NCBI RefSeq assembly: GCF_946221105.1
Contig: NZ_CAMICL010000001.1
Span: 59,341-123,340, forward strand
Direction of reading: 5' to 3'
DNA length: 64,000 nucleotides
Source of the DNA: an uncultured Corynebacterium sp.
GTDB lineage: Bacteria; Actinomycetota; Actinomycetes; Mycobacteriales; Mycobacteriaceae
The translations under genes were made by a program, and so were the position numbers. Shown here piece by piece: positions 8,766-20,113 of this stretch. Every line of letters begins with the position of its first letter. The first letter of the stretch is position 1. The notes under the pieces are model-generated. The model ran no database searches. It worked only from the letters and a program-made list of their open reading frames with translations, and had not been told where the DNA came from.

Positions 8766-9518
8766 ATGCACACGCGCGCCGAAGTCTATTCACCCCTGCA
8801 AAACACCGCCGTCTGGCTGGCGGCGTGGCTCTACAACGTCGAATCCTCCGACGACACCGTCGACGCGCTCACGGATCTCGGAGGTGCACACTCGTACGGC
8901 AGCCTGCCTATGGCGCATTTGCTTCACGACGTCCGCTCCGCCGCCGACCTCTCCACCCCCGGCCCCGCAATCAGACTCGTCCTCTGGGGTCCGGGCCAGG
9001 CGCCGCGGCTGCAGGCCGGCTCCCCTGCGATGGAAGCGCTGACCCAGGCCGGAGCGCTGGTGGTGCGCGGGGCGGGGATGCACCACATTCTGGTGCCGGA
9101 ATACTCGGGCAGCGGAGTGAATTGGCGCTGGTTCGAAGACCCGGAACCGCTGCCGGAGCCAGAGTGGCTCTCTCCCGGCGAGGCGGACCAGCTGCTCTCC
9201 CGTGCCACCGACCAGGCCGCCGTGCTGATCGAGGCAGCCGGCGGCACCCGCAAGGATCTGCCCAACCCGCGGCTGGCGGTGGGCACGCTCGCGGACTTCT
9301 ACGACACCCCGGGGCTTCCCGCCGGTGTGACCCCGCGCGCGGCGAAACTCTTCGCCCGGGCGGACAGGGTGGCTGCCACGATTGAAACGGTCACCGACCG
9401 CCTGGACGACCACTCCTTCGACCCGCAGCTGTTCGCGCTCTGGCGCCACGTGCGCTCCGCCCGCATGGCTGGTGTGGTCGATGCGGTGGTGGACTACCAG
9501 CGCGAGTGGACGCGCTAG
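8766..9518 (+). CDS. conserved actinobacterial hypothetical protein
   Basis: A 250-residue soluble protein with no recognisable catalytic motif. It begins MHTRAEVYSPLQNTAVWLAAW and contains a conserved-looking core (IRLVLWGPGQAPRL; GAGMHHILVPEYSG). It lies between the DUF3097 gene (divergent) and ferrochelatase (convergent, 4-base overlap of stops), a position where corynebacteria commonly have a hypothetical gene of this size. TACACT (8753-8758) ends 7 bases before the ATG, pointing to a leaderless mRNA and to this start. Confidence 0.75.
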   Translation: MHTRAEVYSPLQNTAVWLAAWLYNVESSDDTVDALTDLGGAHSYGSLPMAHLLHDVRSAADLSTPGPAIRLVLWGPGQAPRLQAGSPAMEALTQAGALVVRGAGMHHILVPEYSGSGVNWRWFEDPEPLPEPEWLSPGEADQLLSRATDQAAVLIEAAGGTRKDLPNPRLAVGTLADFYDTPGLPAGVTPRAAKLFARADRVAATIETVTDRLDDHSFDPQLFALWRHVRSARMAGVVDAVVDYQREWTR

Positions 9519-10552
9519 CGGCCCGGCCGCTTCACCGGCGCGCAGCACCCTTCCTTGCACGGCGCGCCATTAACGGTGCAGCCCTGCACCGTGACTGAAG
9601 ACAAGGTTTTAGGCTTGACTTCCGCGCCGCCGGCCTCGGCGATATCGACCACCATGCCGGCGAACGCGGGCTCGAGGCCGACGGTCGGGGTGCGCGTCAG
9701 GGAAACCCCCATCTCCTCGCACGCTTGATTCAGCTCGGTGTCGAGGTCCCAGACCACCTCCATGTGGTCGGTAATAAACCCGATAGGCACACAGATGAGG
9801 TGCTCCATCCCCTCGCGCTGAAGCTCCTGGGCGCGGTCCACCACGTCCGGCTCCAGCCACGGCGTCGCCGGGTTGCCGGAGCGCGACTGCCACACCACCT
9901 CGTAGCTATCTACGCCGGCTTGCTTTGCGACGAGCTTCGCCGCCTCTGCAACCTGCCTCGAGTACAGGTGCTGGTCTGCCGGCCCGCCGGAGTTCTGGTC
10001 CGCGGCGGTGGGCACGCTGTGCGCGGTGAACAGCACGCGGGTGTCGCCGGTTGCCTTCTCCACGGCAGCGCGCAATCCCTCTGCCACGAGGTCCACGAAT
10101 GTCGGGTGCCCGTAGAACTGCCAGAGCTTGGTGTAAGTGATCTCCGGCGTGACCTCCCGGATTCGTTGGATGTCCTCGTCGTACTGCCGGCAGGCTGAAT
10201 ACCCGCCCCAGGCACTGGTGGCGAATACGAGGACGTTCCTGTGGCCGTCGTCAAGCAACTGCTTCGCAGTGTCCGCGGCGAACGGGTGCCAGTTGCGGTT
10301 GCCGAAGTAGACGGGCAGGTCGATGCCGCGGCTCGCAAGCTCAGCCTCGATGTTGGCGATGAGTTCGCGATTTTGCGCGTTGATGGGGCTGACGCCGCCG
10401 AAGTGGAAGTAGTGCTCGCCGACCTGTGCCAGCCGCTCGCGCGGGATGCCGCGCCCGCGAGTGACGTTCTCAAGAAAAGGAATAACCTCGTCCTCCCCTT
10501 CGGGGCCGCCGAAGGAAAGGACGAGGAGTGCGTCGTAGTCGTTGAGAGCCAT
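9515..10552 (-). CDS. cpfC: coproporphyrin ferrochelatase
   Basis: A 345-residue enzyme that inserts iron into the porphyrin. In actinobacteria the substrate is coproporphyrin III, in the coproporphyrin-dependent heme pathway. Visible are LLVLSFGGPEGEDEV at the start, the FTAHSVP motif with the metal-binding His (residue 178) and VPIGFITDHMEVVWDLDTE near the second metal-site region. The C-terminal tail carries a cysteine cluster (C325, C332, C336, C337 in QGCTVNGAPCKEGCCAP), consistent with the [2Fe-2S] cluster reported for actinobacterial ferrochelatases. The gene lies 18 bases downstream of the NlpC/P60 gene on the same strand, as in related genomes. Confidence 0.95.
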   Translation of the reverse strand: MALNDYDALLVLSFGGPEGEDEVIPFLENVTRGRGIPRERLAQVGEHYFHFGGVSPINAQNRELIANIEAELASRGIDLPVYFGNRNWHPFAADTAKQLLDDGHRNVLVFATSAWGGYSACRQYDEDIQRIREVTPEITYTKLWQFYGHPTFVDLVAEGLRAAVEKATGDTRVLFTAHSVPTAADQNSGGPADQHLYSRQVAEAAKLVAKQAGVDSYEVVWQSRSGNPATPWLEPDVVDRAQELQREGMEHLICVPIGFITDHMEVVWDLDTELNQACEEMGVSLTRTPTVGLEPAFAGMVVDIAEAGGAEVKPKTLSSVTVQGCTVNGAPCKEGCCAPVKRPGR

Positions 10553-10570
10553 GCCCTCGAGTTTATCCCG

Positions 10571-12301
10571 CTAGAGCAGGCGCACCGCGTTCGGAGCCAT
10601 GCCGGACCAACGCACTGGAGCAATGGTGACGTTCTGGCCGGCCTGCGGTGCCTCGATCATGGTGCCGTCGCCGAGGTAGATGGCCACGTGCTGGTTGCCG
10701 CCCGGCCCCCAGAACAGTAGGTCGCCGCGTTGGGCCTCGTTCACCGGGACCTGGGTGCCGCGCTGGTACTGGTACCCGGTGTAGTGCGGCAGCGCCACGC
10801 CGGCGGCCGCAAACGCGTAGAGCACCAAGCCGGAGCAGTCGAAGCCGGACACCGAGCCGCCGTTCACGCCGGTGGTCGGGCCGTTGGCGTCGCCGCCGCC
10901 CCACACGTACGGGGTGCCAATCTGGGACTGCGCACGCGCGATCACAGCCTCCACCTGGGAGGAATCCGATACCGCAGCAACCGACTTCTGCGACTTGGCG
11001 GAGACGTCAGCGGCAGTCTCGACCTCGGGCAGCACTGCGGAGAGGGAATCCGTAGAGTCCGCAGTTTCCGTGGTGTCGGAAGTTTGCTCGACCGTGCCGA
11101 GTGCACCGTTGAGACCGTCCGCGAAGGCGGTGACCAGCTCGGTGGCATCCGCATTGGAATTGTCGAAGGAGCCGTGGTTGGCCGCCACGCCGCCGACCAT
11201 CGCGATACCGGCCGCGACAGCGCCAACCTTCGCGACCGTGTCGCTGTCCAGCGCCGGTAGGCCGGCGGTGGACGACAGCGCCGCAATATCGCTATCCGAC
11301 GACGTCTGCGCCACGGTGCGCACCGCATCGACCACGGTTTCACGGCTGGGCTCGGGCGCCTCCGGGGCGTCGTTGGACACGCGCTGACGAACCAGATCCA
11401 CGACCTCTTCCGGCACCTCGTAGGTGGTGTCGCCCTTGGACACGGTCAGCGTGGCCGCGTACGGGTCGGCAGCGATGGCGTTGTCGGACTCGGCTGCGGC
11501 GGTGTCTGGAGTTTCAGGCTGCGCCTGGGGCGCGTCAGCCTCCACTTCGGTCTGGGCCTGGTTGGTTTGTGCCTTATCGGTCTGGGCGGGGCGCTGTTGA
11601 TCCAGTTCCTTCTGAGCAGAATCCAGCTGGGAATGGGCGGCGTCGCGTTCGGCGACGGATGCCTCGAGGGCGGCGCGGTTGGCGTCGAGAAGCTCACGCG
11701 CGCTCGCCTCGGCCTGCTTCGCCTCGGCCTCCGAAGCGTCGGCGAGCTCGCTGGCCTGGCGAAGCGTGGCCTCCTCATTAGCCGCCTCGGCACGGGCCTG
11801 CTCGGCTTCAGCGAGCTTCGCCCGCTTCTCCTCCGAGCGCTGGCGAAGGAAAAGCGAGCGATCCAGCACCTCGCGCTGGGTGTCCTTGCCACTGACGGCG
11901 ACGAGCGCGTCGCTCGGGCTGGAGCCACGGTACTGCGCTCGGCTCAGATCATCGAGCTCGGCGCGCAGGGCGTCGACACGCTCCTGCGCCTCGTTGAGAC
12001 GGCGCTTCGCCTCATCCTTGCCGCGACGAGCCTGCTCTGCCTTGACCTGCGCATCGTGCAGGTCCACCAGCGACTGGTTGACGGACTCCTGCAGGCCGCC
12101 GAGGTCCAAGTTGAGCGCGTCGACGTCGGCCTGCGCACGGGACACAGCGGTCACAAGCTCGCTCATTCCGGAGGTGGAACTCTGACCATTGGCGGCCGGG
12201 CTGACTAGGCCCGCCACCAAAGAAATGGTTGCGGCACACGCGGTGGCGCCGAGCACATTTCGCGCACGGCCAAACCGGGTGCCCCTTTGTGGATTAGCCA
12301 C
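10571..12301 (-). CDS. secreted NlpC/P60 peptidoglycan endopeptidase with coiled coil
   Basis: About 576 residues. Residues 8-38 form a signal peptide (basic RFGRARN, hydrophobic core, SPAANG cleavage region). A long N-terminal coiled coil (about 45-240, many Ala/Glu/Gln/Arg) follows, then an Ala/Asp/Thr-rich linker, and a C-terminal NlpC/P60 domain (about 445-576). The catalytic Cys489 is in FDCSGLVLYAF and the His in NQHVAIYLG. This matches the RipA/RipC-like hydrolases that cut stem peptides at septation, where the coiled coil mediates autoinhibition or FtsEX docking. The GTG start at 12301 has GAGGAG 7 bases upstream; the longer frame to 12382 runs through the 5' leader. Confidence 0.9.
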   Translation of the reverse strand: MANPQRGTRFGRARNVLGATACAATISLVAGLVSPAANGQSSTSGMSELVTAVSRAQADVDALNLDLGGLQESVNQSLVDLHDAQVKAEQARRGKDEAKRRLNEAQERVDALRAELDDLSRAQYRGSSPSDALVAVSGKDTQREVLDRSLFLRQRSEEKRAKLAEAEQARAEAANEEATLRQASELADASEAEAKQAEASARELLDANRAALEASVAERDAAHSQLDSAQKELDQQRPAQTDKAQTNQAQTEVEADAPQAQPETPDTAAAESDNAIAADPYAATLTVSKGDTTYEVPEEVVDLVRQRVSNDAPEAPEPSRETVVDAVRTVAQTSSDSDIAALSSTAGLPALDSDTVAKVGAVAAGIAMVGGVAANHGSFDNSNADATELVTAFADGLNGALGTVEQTSDTTETADSTDSLSAVLPEVETAADVSAKSQKSVAAVSDSSQVEAVIARAQSQIGTPYVWGGGDANGPTTGVNGGSVSGFDCSGLVLYAFAAAGVALPHYTGYQYQRGTQVPVNEAQRGDLLFWGPGGNQHVAIYLGDGTMIEAPQAGQNVTIAPVRWSGMAPNAVRLL

Positions 12302-12404
12302 GAAGGTGCTCCTCACACCGCCCGTCGCGCACACTTCAACAGCGCTCGGGCGATCAAGAAAACCCGAGGCTTCAAAGCGCATGCGAGAACCGTGACTAGC
12401 GGTT

Positions 12405-12525
12405 CCACGAGCGGTCTAGATGTTGACTACTGACGCGGCAGCGCGAATCGCGACTGGCACAGCGGTGCCCTGGAACCTGGTACTCGGCGTGCTTCCCCAC
12501 ATGCCCGAACCTTCGCGGACGCTTG
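12405..12525 (-). ncRNA. candidate ydaO-type c-di-AMP riboswitch in the NlpC/P60 leader
   Basis: The leader between the promoter region and the GTG at 12301 is long and structured. At 12411-12435 (minus strand) it contains CGTCAG..TCAAC.TCTAGACCGC, similar to the conserved ydaO element CGTCAGCTAACCTCGTA. Upstream are GTGGGGAAGC and CCAGGTTCCAGGGC segments, comparable to the other conserved loops. A stem GAACCG/CGGTTC and a CTCGGG/CCCGAG hairpin lie between it and the start codon and could form the expression platform. ydaO riboswitches sit before cell-wall hydrolase genes in actinobacteria. The match is imperfect, so the exact limits are estimates. Confidence 0.5.
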
Positions 12526-12709
12526 ACTAGAGCGCCCTTACGGTGCCATTGCGTTGCGTGTGACAATCATCGACCCGCGAGCCGATACGGGAACCATACG
12601 TCAAGGCAACAAACTTGTATCTCTTTTGTTACAGACAATCTCCTGAGTCAAGCCTGTTCACATGATTCACACCCGTCTCACCAGCGCGAACTTCGACCTC
12701 GGCACGTTA

Positions 12710-12725
12710 CGTGACTTTTGTCACA
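12710..12725. promoter_or_regulatory. candidate GlxR (CRP-type) binding site
   Basis: CGTGACTTTTGTCACA contains a perfect GTGAC-N4-GTCAC inverted repeat and fits the corynebacterial GlxR consensus TGTGA-N6-TCACA except for the first base. It lies in the 548-base interval between the NlpC/P60 gene and the next gene, upstream of the riboswitch candidate, so it could act on that promoter. The rest of 12526-12849 shows no convincing gene. Confidence 0.45.
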
Positions 12726-12849
12726 CCAACGGCTGCGTGCTCGTAAATGTTGACCAAACTGTTGAAATCGCGGAATTTGACCTGCGGGTTTTCGGGCGGC
12801 TTGTCAACTTTTACGAGCGAGGAGGTCAAGCGCCCAGGCTTGTCGACGC

Positions 12850-13326
12850 CTAGTCGCCGTGGCGGGCGGAAAGCGCCGCTGCCGTGGCAACCGCGGCGAG
12901 CACCAACACAACGACCGCCACGGTCAGGGGCCAGTTCACCGAGAACGTGTTGGCGGCGTCGGCGAAGGCGTGGACGCCGACAACATAGTCCGGCTCAGCG
13001 ACCATCGTCCGTTCCCCGCGCTCCACCTGTGCGCGGGTCAAAGAGTCGCTGACCCCGACAGCCACTTGCGGGGTACGCACCAGAACCGTGTCCAAACCAG
13101 TCTCGGCGGCGGCATCCTGCGCCAGGTCGCGCAGGTCCGCGATAACGTGCGGTGTCTGCTCGAGCACAATCATTCCCACCGAAGCGAAAGCGTCGGTATT
13201 GGCGTCGGCGAGAGCGGCCTCGAGGGCCGGCCCCAGCTCCGCGTTGACGGGATTGTCGGTGCCGAACGCTACAGGGGACGATGCGAGCTGGGAGGCGAGC
13301 TCTTCAAGCGTGGCTTCGGTCTGCAT
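12850..13326 (-). CDS. conserved membrane-anchored protein (Rv1476-like)
   Basis: About 158 residues. The soluble N-terminal part (residues about 1-115, with VGMIVLEQTPHVIADLRDLA and VRTPQVAVGVSDSLTRAQVE) is followed by one C-terminal hydrophobic segment (LTVAVVVLVLAAVATAAALSA) and a short RHGD tail. It resembles the small membrane protein encoded beside aconitase in mycobacteria and corynebacteria; its function is not known to me. The ATG at 13326 is preceded by GAGGAG, 9 bases upstream, which decides against the longer frame to 13413. Confidence 0.8.
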   Translation of the reverse strand: MQTEATLEELASQLASSPVAFGTDNPVNAELGPALEAALADANTDAFASVGMIVLEQTPHVIADLRDLAQDAAAETGLDTVLVRTPQVAVGVSDSLTRAQVERGERTMVAEPDYVVGVHAFADAANTFSVNWPLTVAVVVLVLAAVATAAALSARHGD

Positions 13327-13421
13327 TGGTGTCTCTCCTCGGGCTGCCCGACGATCCAGGTGGTCGATTTTGGAGTCTAACGGTGGGAACCGTTGGTGCG
13401 TCGATAGGCGCAATGCAAAAA

Positions 13422-13444
13422 CATAACGCGCGTACTGTTAATAT
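13422..13444 (+). promoter_or_regulatory. AcnR operator and -10 region of the acn promoter
   Basis: CATAACGCGCGTACTG (13422-13437) matches the known C. glutamicum AcnR site CAGAACGCTTGTACTG at 13 of 16 positions. TAATAT follows immediately (13439-13444) as a -10 hexamer. In C. glutamicum AcnR also binds just upstream of the -10 of acn, so the geometry is the same. The regulator gene acnR is downstream of acn. Confidence 0.75.
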
Positions 13445-13535
13445 GGGCGCGGAACTATGGAAGGTCGCATAGACTGGTGGCTTGACCATAGGGTCGCTAA
13501 TCCCTGATTTCATACGACGAGAATTGGAGCTCACC

Positions 13536-16313
<2,778 letters not shown>

Positions 16314-16333
16314 CACACTCACGGCCATCGCTT

Positions 16334-16362
16334 AAGGGGCCCCGCACGCCGCGGGGCCCCTT
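16334..16362 (+). terminator. strong hairpin between acn and acnR
   Basis: AAGGGGCCCCGC (16334-16345) and GCGGGGCCCCTT (16351-16362) form a perfect 12-bp stem with a 5-base loop. It lies 20 bases after the acn stop and should limit read-through into acnR. Confidence 0.8.
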
Positions 16363-16405
16363 CCCCATTCTTCTCACGCTATCTGGAGCCCGGAGGAGCC
16401 CCCTT

Positions 16406-16957
16406 ATGCCGATTGTCAGCGACGAAGAGCTGCAGCGCCGCCGCGGCGAGATCATCGACGCCGCACGCGTCTGCTTCGCACACTACGGCTACGAGGGGGC
16501 CACCGTGGCCCGCCTGGAAGAGGCCACCGGCAAGACCCGGGGCGCGATCTTCCACCACTTCGGAGACAAGGAAACGCTGTTCCTTGCCATCGCGGAGGCG
16601 GACGCCGAGCGGCAGGCCCAGGTGGTCAGCGAGCGCGGTTTGGTGGAGGTCATGCGCGGCATGCTTGTGGACCGCAGCTCCAACGACTGGTTCACCACCC
16701 GCGCCGAGATCCTCCGCAAGCTGCGCACCGACCCCGAGTTCGAGGCGCGATGGCGCGAGCACCAGGAGGTGCTGGACCTTGCGGTCCGCGCGCGCTTGGA
16801 GTCCAACAAGCACATGCGTGACGACGTCCCCGTCGCCGTCGTGCAGACCTACCTGGAGACAGTGCTCGAGGGATTCATCACCAAGCTCGCTTCAGGCGAG
16901 CCCGTGGAGCGGCTCGAGGCGATGCTCGACGTGGTAGAGCAGTCAGTACGCGGGTAA
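16406..16957 (+). CDS. acnR: TetR family repressor AcnR
   Basis: A 183-residue TetR-type regulator. The N-terminal helix-turn-helix is clear (IIDAARVCFAHYGYEGATVA, then LEEATGKTRGAIFHHFGDKE, residues about 10-55). The rest is the helical ligand/dimer domain. Position directly after acn, and the matching operator in front of acn, identify it as AcnR. In C. glutamicum AcnR represses aconitase and responds to citrate and metal. The ATG has GGAGGAG 8 bases upstream. Confidence 0.92.
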   Translation: MPIVSDEELQRRRGEIIDAARVCFAHYGYEGATVARLEEATGKTRGAIFHHFGDKETLFLAIAEADAERQAQVVSERGLVEVMRGMLVDRSSNDWFTTRAEILRKLRTDPEFEARWREHQEVLDLAVRARLESNKHMRDDVPVAVVQTYLETVLEGFITKLASGEPVERLEAMLDVVEQSVRG

Positions 16958-16994
16958 TTCCGAAAAATAGACTAAGCGGTATAGAATTGCCGCT

Positions 16995-17717
16995 ATGTCC
17001 AAGCTGCTTTTCCTCTCCCTTCGCAACGGCGAGATTGGGCCGGACGTCGCCCACGCCGAGTACCACGACGCCCTGCGGGCCACGGGCGTAAGCGAAGTGG
17101 ACATGGAGCTGCGTGTCATCGACTCCCCCGACTCCGACCTCGGCCCCCTCGACCCCGTCAGCGGCATCATCGTCGGCGGCTGCTCACTGAATGTGACCAA
17201 CCCCGAGCGCGATCCGTGGCACAAGCGTATCGACGACATCCTGTCCGCCACCGTCAACTCCGGCAAACCCGTTTTCTTCGTCTGCTTCGGCATCTCCTGG
17301 CTAGTGGACCACCTCGGCGGCGAGGTCGGACGCACCCACCCCGAGCCGTCCGGCCCGACCACAGTGAACGTGGTGGCGGAAGACGAGCTCGCCGGTCCTA
17401 GCGGCACGTTCACCGCCCTGACCGGCCACACCGAGAACCCGGTGCGCGTGCCCGATTCCCTCACCGTTGTGGCGACGGGGCCCGACGGGTTGGTACAGAT
17501 GGTGCGCTACGGAGACCGGGTGTGGGCAACCCAGTTCCACGCCGAGATGGATGCTGACGCGATGCGCACCCGCATGGACTTCTTCCACGACTACGGCTAC
17601 TTCCCCGCCGAGGAGTACGCGCGCATCGTCGCCGACCTGCCCAACCACGACGTAAGCCGGGCGAACGGGCTGCTGCGCACCTTCGCCCGGCTCTGCGCCG
17701 AGGGTCAATTCGACTAG
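16995..17717 (+). CDS. class I glutamine amidotransferase-like protein
   Basis: A 240-residue protein with the class I glutamine amidotransferase fold: IIVGGCSLNVTNPERDPWHK, the nucleophile Cys97 in FFVCFGISW, and the His182/Glu184 pair in ATQFHAEMDAD. It is thus a complete Cys-His-Glu triad. The synthetase partner is unknown; in corynebacteria this gene follows acnR. TATAGA (16980-16985) lies 9 bases before the ATG. Its stop codon overlaps the stop of the convergent NAD(P)-binding gene. Confidence 0.88.
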   Translation: MSKLLFLSLRNGEIGPDVAHAEYHDALRATGVSEVDMELRVIDSPDSDLGPLDPVSGIIVGGCSLNVTNPERDPWHKRIDDILSATVNSGKPVFFVCFGISWLVDHLGGEVGRTHPEPSGPTTVNVVAEDELAGPSGTFTALTGHTENPVRVPDSLTVVATGPDGLVQMVRYGDRVWATQFHAEMDADAMRTRMDFFHDYGYFPAEEYARIVADLPNHDVSRANGLLRTFARLCAEGQFD

Positions 17718-18382
17718 ATCTCGGAGACTTTCTCCTCGCCGCCCTCAAAATCGAGCGGGTTGCGGTCGAACTGCGTGCCGCGGCCCACCGATTCCACGAT
17801 CACATCTGCCACGAGCTCGCGCGGGGTTTCTGACGAGGGATCCCTTTGGTCGTCGAGAAGCGCGATGCCCTCCGCCGGATCATCGGTGAGGCGGGTGGGG
17901 CCAAGGATCTGGTACGGCAGGTCGGAGGCGAGCAGACGCTTATCGACGGCCTTCTTCGCCTCGACGTAGGCGTACCACGAGCCACCGTCGTCCTCCGTGG
18001 TGGCCTCGGCGGCGCCGGCGTAGGAGACCATGACGGTAAACGGGGCGAACTCGCCGAGCTCTTCGAGCGCGTCGATCATGGCCATGGCCGCGTCGCGGTC
18101 CACGGCGTAGGTGCGCTCTGCGGAGCCGCCGCCGGCGCCCGCGGACCACACAACTACGTCAAACGGGGTAAGCAGGCGGGCCCAGTCCTCCTCGTCGAGG
18201 GTGGTGAGGTCGCGGACGATGGCGGTCGCGCCGTCGTCGACGAGCTGTTGCACATGGTCCGGGTTGCGCACGAGCGCGCTGACGCTGTGGCCAGCTTTCA
18301 CGAGCTTGGGGACGGAGTGGCGCGAGACGTTGCCGCCCGCGCCGAGAACGAGCACGTGTTGAGATTGCTTAGGTGTTTCCAT
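17714..18382 (-). CDS. NAD(P)-binding, nucleoside-diphosphate-sugar epimerase-like protein
   Basis: About 222 residues with an N-terminal Rossmann motif (HVLVLGAGGNVSRHSVPKLV; GxGxxG variant). NPDHVQQLVDDGATAIVRDL, FDVVVWSAGAGGG and VMVSYAGAAE follow, typical of atypical short-chain dehydrogenases (NmrA/SDR5-like). The usual YxxxK is represented by YVEAKKAVDKRL, so some catalytic ability is possible. The substrate is unknown. I chose ATG 18382 over the GTG three codons upstream. It is divergent from the ACT-domain gene with about 40 bases between the starts. Confidence 0.85.
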   Translation of the reverse strand: METPKQSQHVLVLGAGGNVSRHSVPKLVKAGHSVSALVRNPDHVQQLVDDGATAIVRDLTTLDEEDWARLLTPFDVVVWSAGAGGGSAERTYAVDRDAAMAMIDALEELGEFAPFTVMVSYAGAAEATTEDDGGSWYAYVEAKKAVDKRLLASDLPYQILGPTRLTDDPAEGIALLDDQRDPSSETPRELVADVIVESVGRGTQFDRNPLDFEGGEEKVSEI

Positions 18383-18423
18383 AACCCCCACCGTAACGCT
18401 GTTTCAGCGCCTATACTTTGCGC

Positions 18424-18693
18424 ATGCACGCAATTATTACGACCACTGGTAAAGACCGCCCCGGCGTCATCGCCGCAGTTGCCAAAACCGCCGCTGACGA
18501 GGGACTGAACATCCTCGACGTCTCCCAGACCATCATGGACGACTTCTTCACCATGATCATGCGCGTCGCTCTGCCTGAGGGCGAGGTGGACATGGGGGCG
18601 CTGCAGGAGGCGTTCGACGTCGCCGGCAAACCGCTCGGCATGGTCGTGCGCATCCAGTCCGAGGCCCTGTTCAGCGCCATCAACGACATCTAG
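18424..18693 (+). CDS. ACT domain-containing protein
   Basis: An 89-residue single ACT domain ([20 protein letters not shown], then [20 protein letters not shown]), matching the UPF0237 family. It is immediately upstream of the PFL (UPF0210) gene; the two families are conserved neighbours in many bacteria, and the ACT domain may sense a small molecule for its partner. TATACT (18412-18417) is 6 bases before the ATG, so the transcript probably starts at the A of the start codon (leaderless). Confidence 0.92.
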   Translation: MHAIITTTGKDRPGVIAAVAKTAADEGLNILDVSQTIMDDFFTMIMRVALPEGEVDMGALQEAFDVAGKPLGMVVRIQSEALFSAINDI

Positions 18694-18703
18694 GGGGGCG
18701 GCT

Positions 18704-20068
18704 GTGAATTTCGAGTTTTCAGACGCGCGGTTCCTCGACGTCATCCGCATGATCGAGGACTACCGCCTAGACATCCGCACCGTGACCATGGGCATCTCGC
18801 TCATCGGCTGCACCCGGCCCACGATGGAGGCCACCGCGCAGGCGGTGTACGACCGGGTTGTAGAGCGCGCGCGTGATCTCGTACCGGTGTGCGAGGACAT
18901 CGAGCGCGAGCTGGGCATCCCGATCGTGAACAAGCGCATCTCCGTCACCCCCGTCGCGCTGGTGGCGGCGGGCGCGGACGGCAACCCGGTGGATATTGCC
19001 CGGGCGCTGGACCGCGCGGCCGGCGAGCTCGGCGTCAACTTCGTCGGCGGCTACTCCGCGCTGGTGGAAAAAGGCGGCACGACCGCGGACAAGAAGCTGA
19101 TTTACTCCATCCCGGAGGCGCTGAGCGTTACCGATAACGTCTGCGGGTCGGTCAACGTGGCGTCGTCACGCGCCGGCATCAACATGAACGCCGTGGCCAA
19201 GATGGGCGAGATTGTCAAAGAGGCCGCGGAGGCGACGGCGGAGCGCTCCTCCATCGCCTGCGCCAAGCTGGTCGTCTTCGCCAACGCCGTGGGCGATAAC
19301 CCGTTCATGGCCGGCGCGTTCCACGGCATTGAGGAGCCGGACACGGTGATCTCGGTCGGTGTGTCGGGCCCCGGCGTCGTCGATAATGCGATCGCTCCGC
19401 TCAAGGGGGCAACCTTGAACGAGGTCGCCGAGGAGATTAAGAAGGCCGCGTTCAAGATCACCCGCGCGGGTCAGCTCGTGGGGACGATGGCTGCGGAGCG
19501 CCTCGGCATGCCGTTTGGCATCGTGGACCTCTCGCTCGCGCCGACGGCGGAGATGGGCGATTCAGTGGCGCACGTGCTCGAGCGCATGGGCCTGGACCAG
19601 GTGGGCACGCACGGGACGACTGCTGCGTTGGCGCTGCTGAACGACGCGGTGAAGAAGGGTGGCATGATGGCCTGCTCCCGCGTCGGCGGCCTGTCCGGCT
19701 CGTTCATCCCGGTCTCCGAGGACAAGGGCATGATCGACGCGGTTCATAGCGGCGCGATCTCCATGGACAAGCTCGAGGCGATGACCTCGATCTGTTCCGT
19801 CGGTTTCGATATGATCGCCATCCCCGGCGACACCTCCGCCGAGCTCATCGCGGGCATGATCGCCGACGAAGCCGCGATCGGCATGATGAACCACAAGACC
19901 ACCGCCTCTCGCCTCATTCCGGTGCCCGGCACCAAGCCCGGCGACGAAGTGAACTTCGGCGGCCTGCTCGGCTACGCACCGGTGATTCCGGTGAACACGG
20001 TGGGCAACGACGAGTTCATCCACCGCGGCGGGTTCATCCCCGCGCCGGTGCACGGGTTCAGGAACTAG
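18704..20068 (+). CDS. PFL family protein (UPF0210)
   Basis: A 454-residue protein of the UPF0210/DUF711 family, distantly related to pyruvate formate-lyase in fold. Conserved stretches include [54 protein letters not shown] and GRLG-type glycine-rich turns. Its biochemical role is not established. It starts with GTG at 18704 after GGGGGG, 10 bases after the ACT gene, so both form an operon. The last 503 bases occur again, perfectly, at 21895-22397. The sequences diverge right after the stop codon. Confidence 0.93.
   Translation: MNFEFSDARFLDVIRMIEDYRLDIRTVTMGISLIGCTRPTMEATAQAVYDRVVERARDLVPVCEDIERELGIPIVNKRISVTPVALVAAGADGNPVDIARALDRAAGELGVNFVGGYSALVEKGGTTADKKLIYSIPEALSVTDNVCGSVNVASSRAGINMNAVAKMGEIVKEAAEATAERSSIACAKLVVFANAVGDNPFMAGAFHGIEEPDTVISVGVSGPGVVDNAIAPLKGATLNEVAEEIKKAAFKITRAGQLVGTMAAERLGMPFGIVDLSLAPTAEMGDSVAHVLERMGLDQVGTHGTTAALALLNDAVKKGGMMACSRVGGLSGSFIPVSEDKGMIDAVHSGAISMDKLEAMTSICSVGFDMIAIPGDTSAELIAGMIADEAAIGMMNHKTTASRLIPVPGTKPGDEVNFGGLLGYAPVIPVNTVGNDEFIHRGGFIPAPVHGFRN
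19566..20068 (+). repeat. 503-bp direct repeat, copy 1 (PFL gene 3' end)
   Basis: The segment 19566-20068 is identical to 21895-22397 over 503 bases. It covers the last 167 codons and the stop of the PFL gene, and identity ends at the stop. The copies lie 2,329 bases apart in the same orientation and flank the PLA2-like/membrane-protein island. Confidence 0.95.
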
Positions 20069-20113
20069 CGGCCGAGACAATCACTGATCATCCATGATTC
20101 AACATTTGACCGA

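Noticed and set aside
12302..12382. N-terminal extension of the NlpC/P60 protein to 12382
   Set aside because: It would cover the 5' leader and put 27 polar residues before the signal peptide; the GTG at 12301 has GAGGAG at good spacing.
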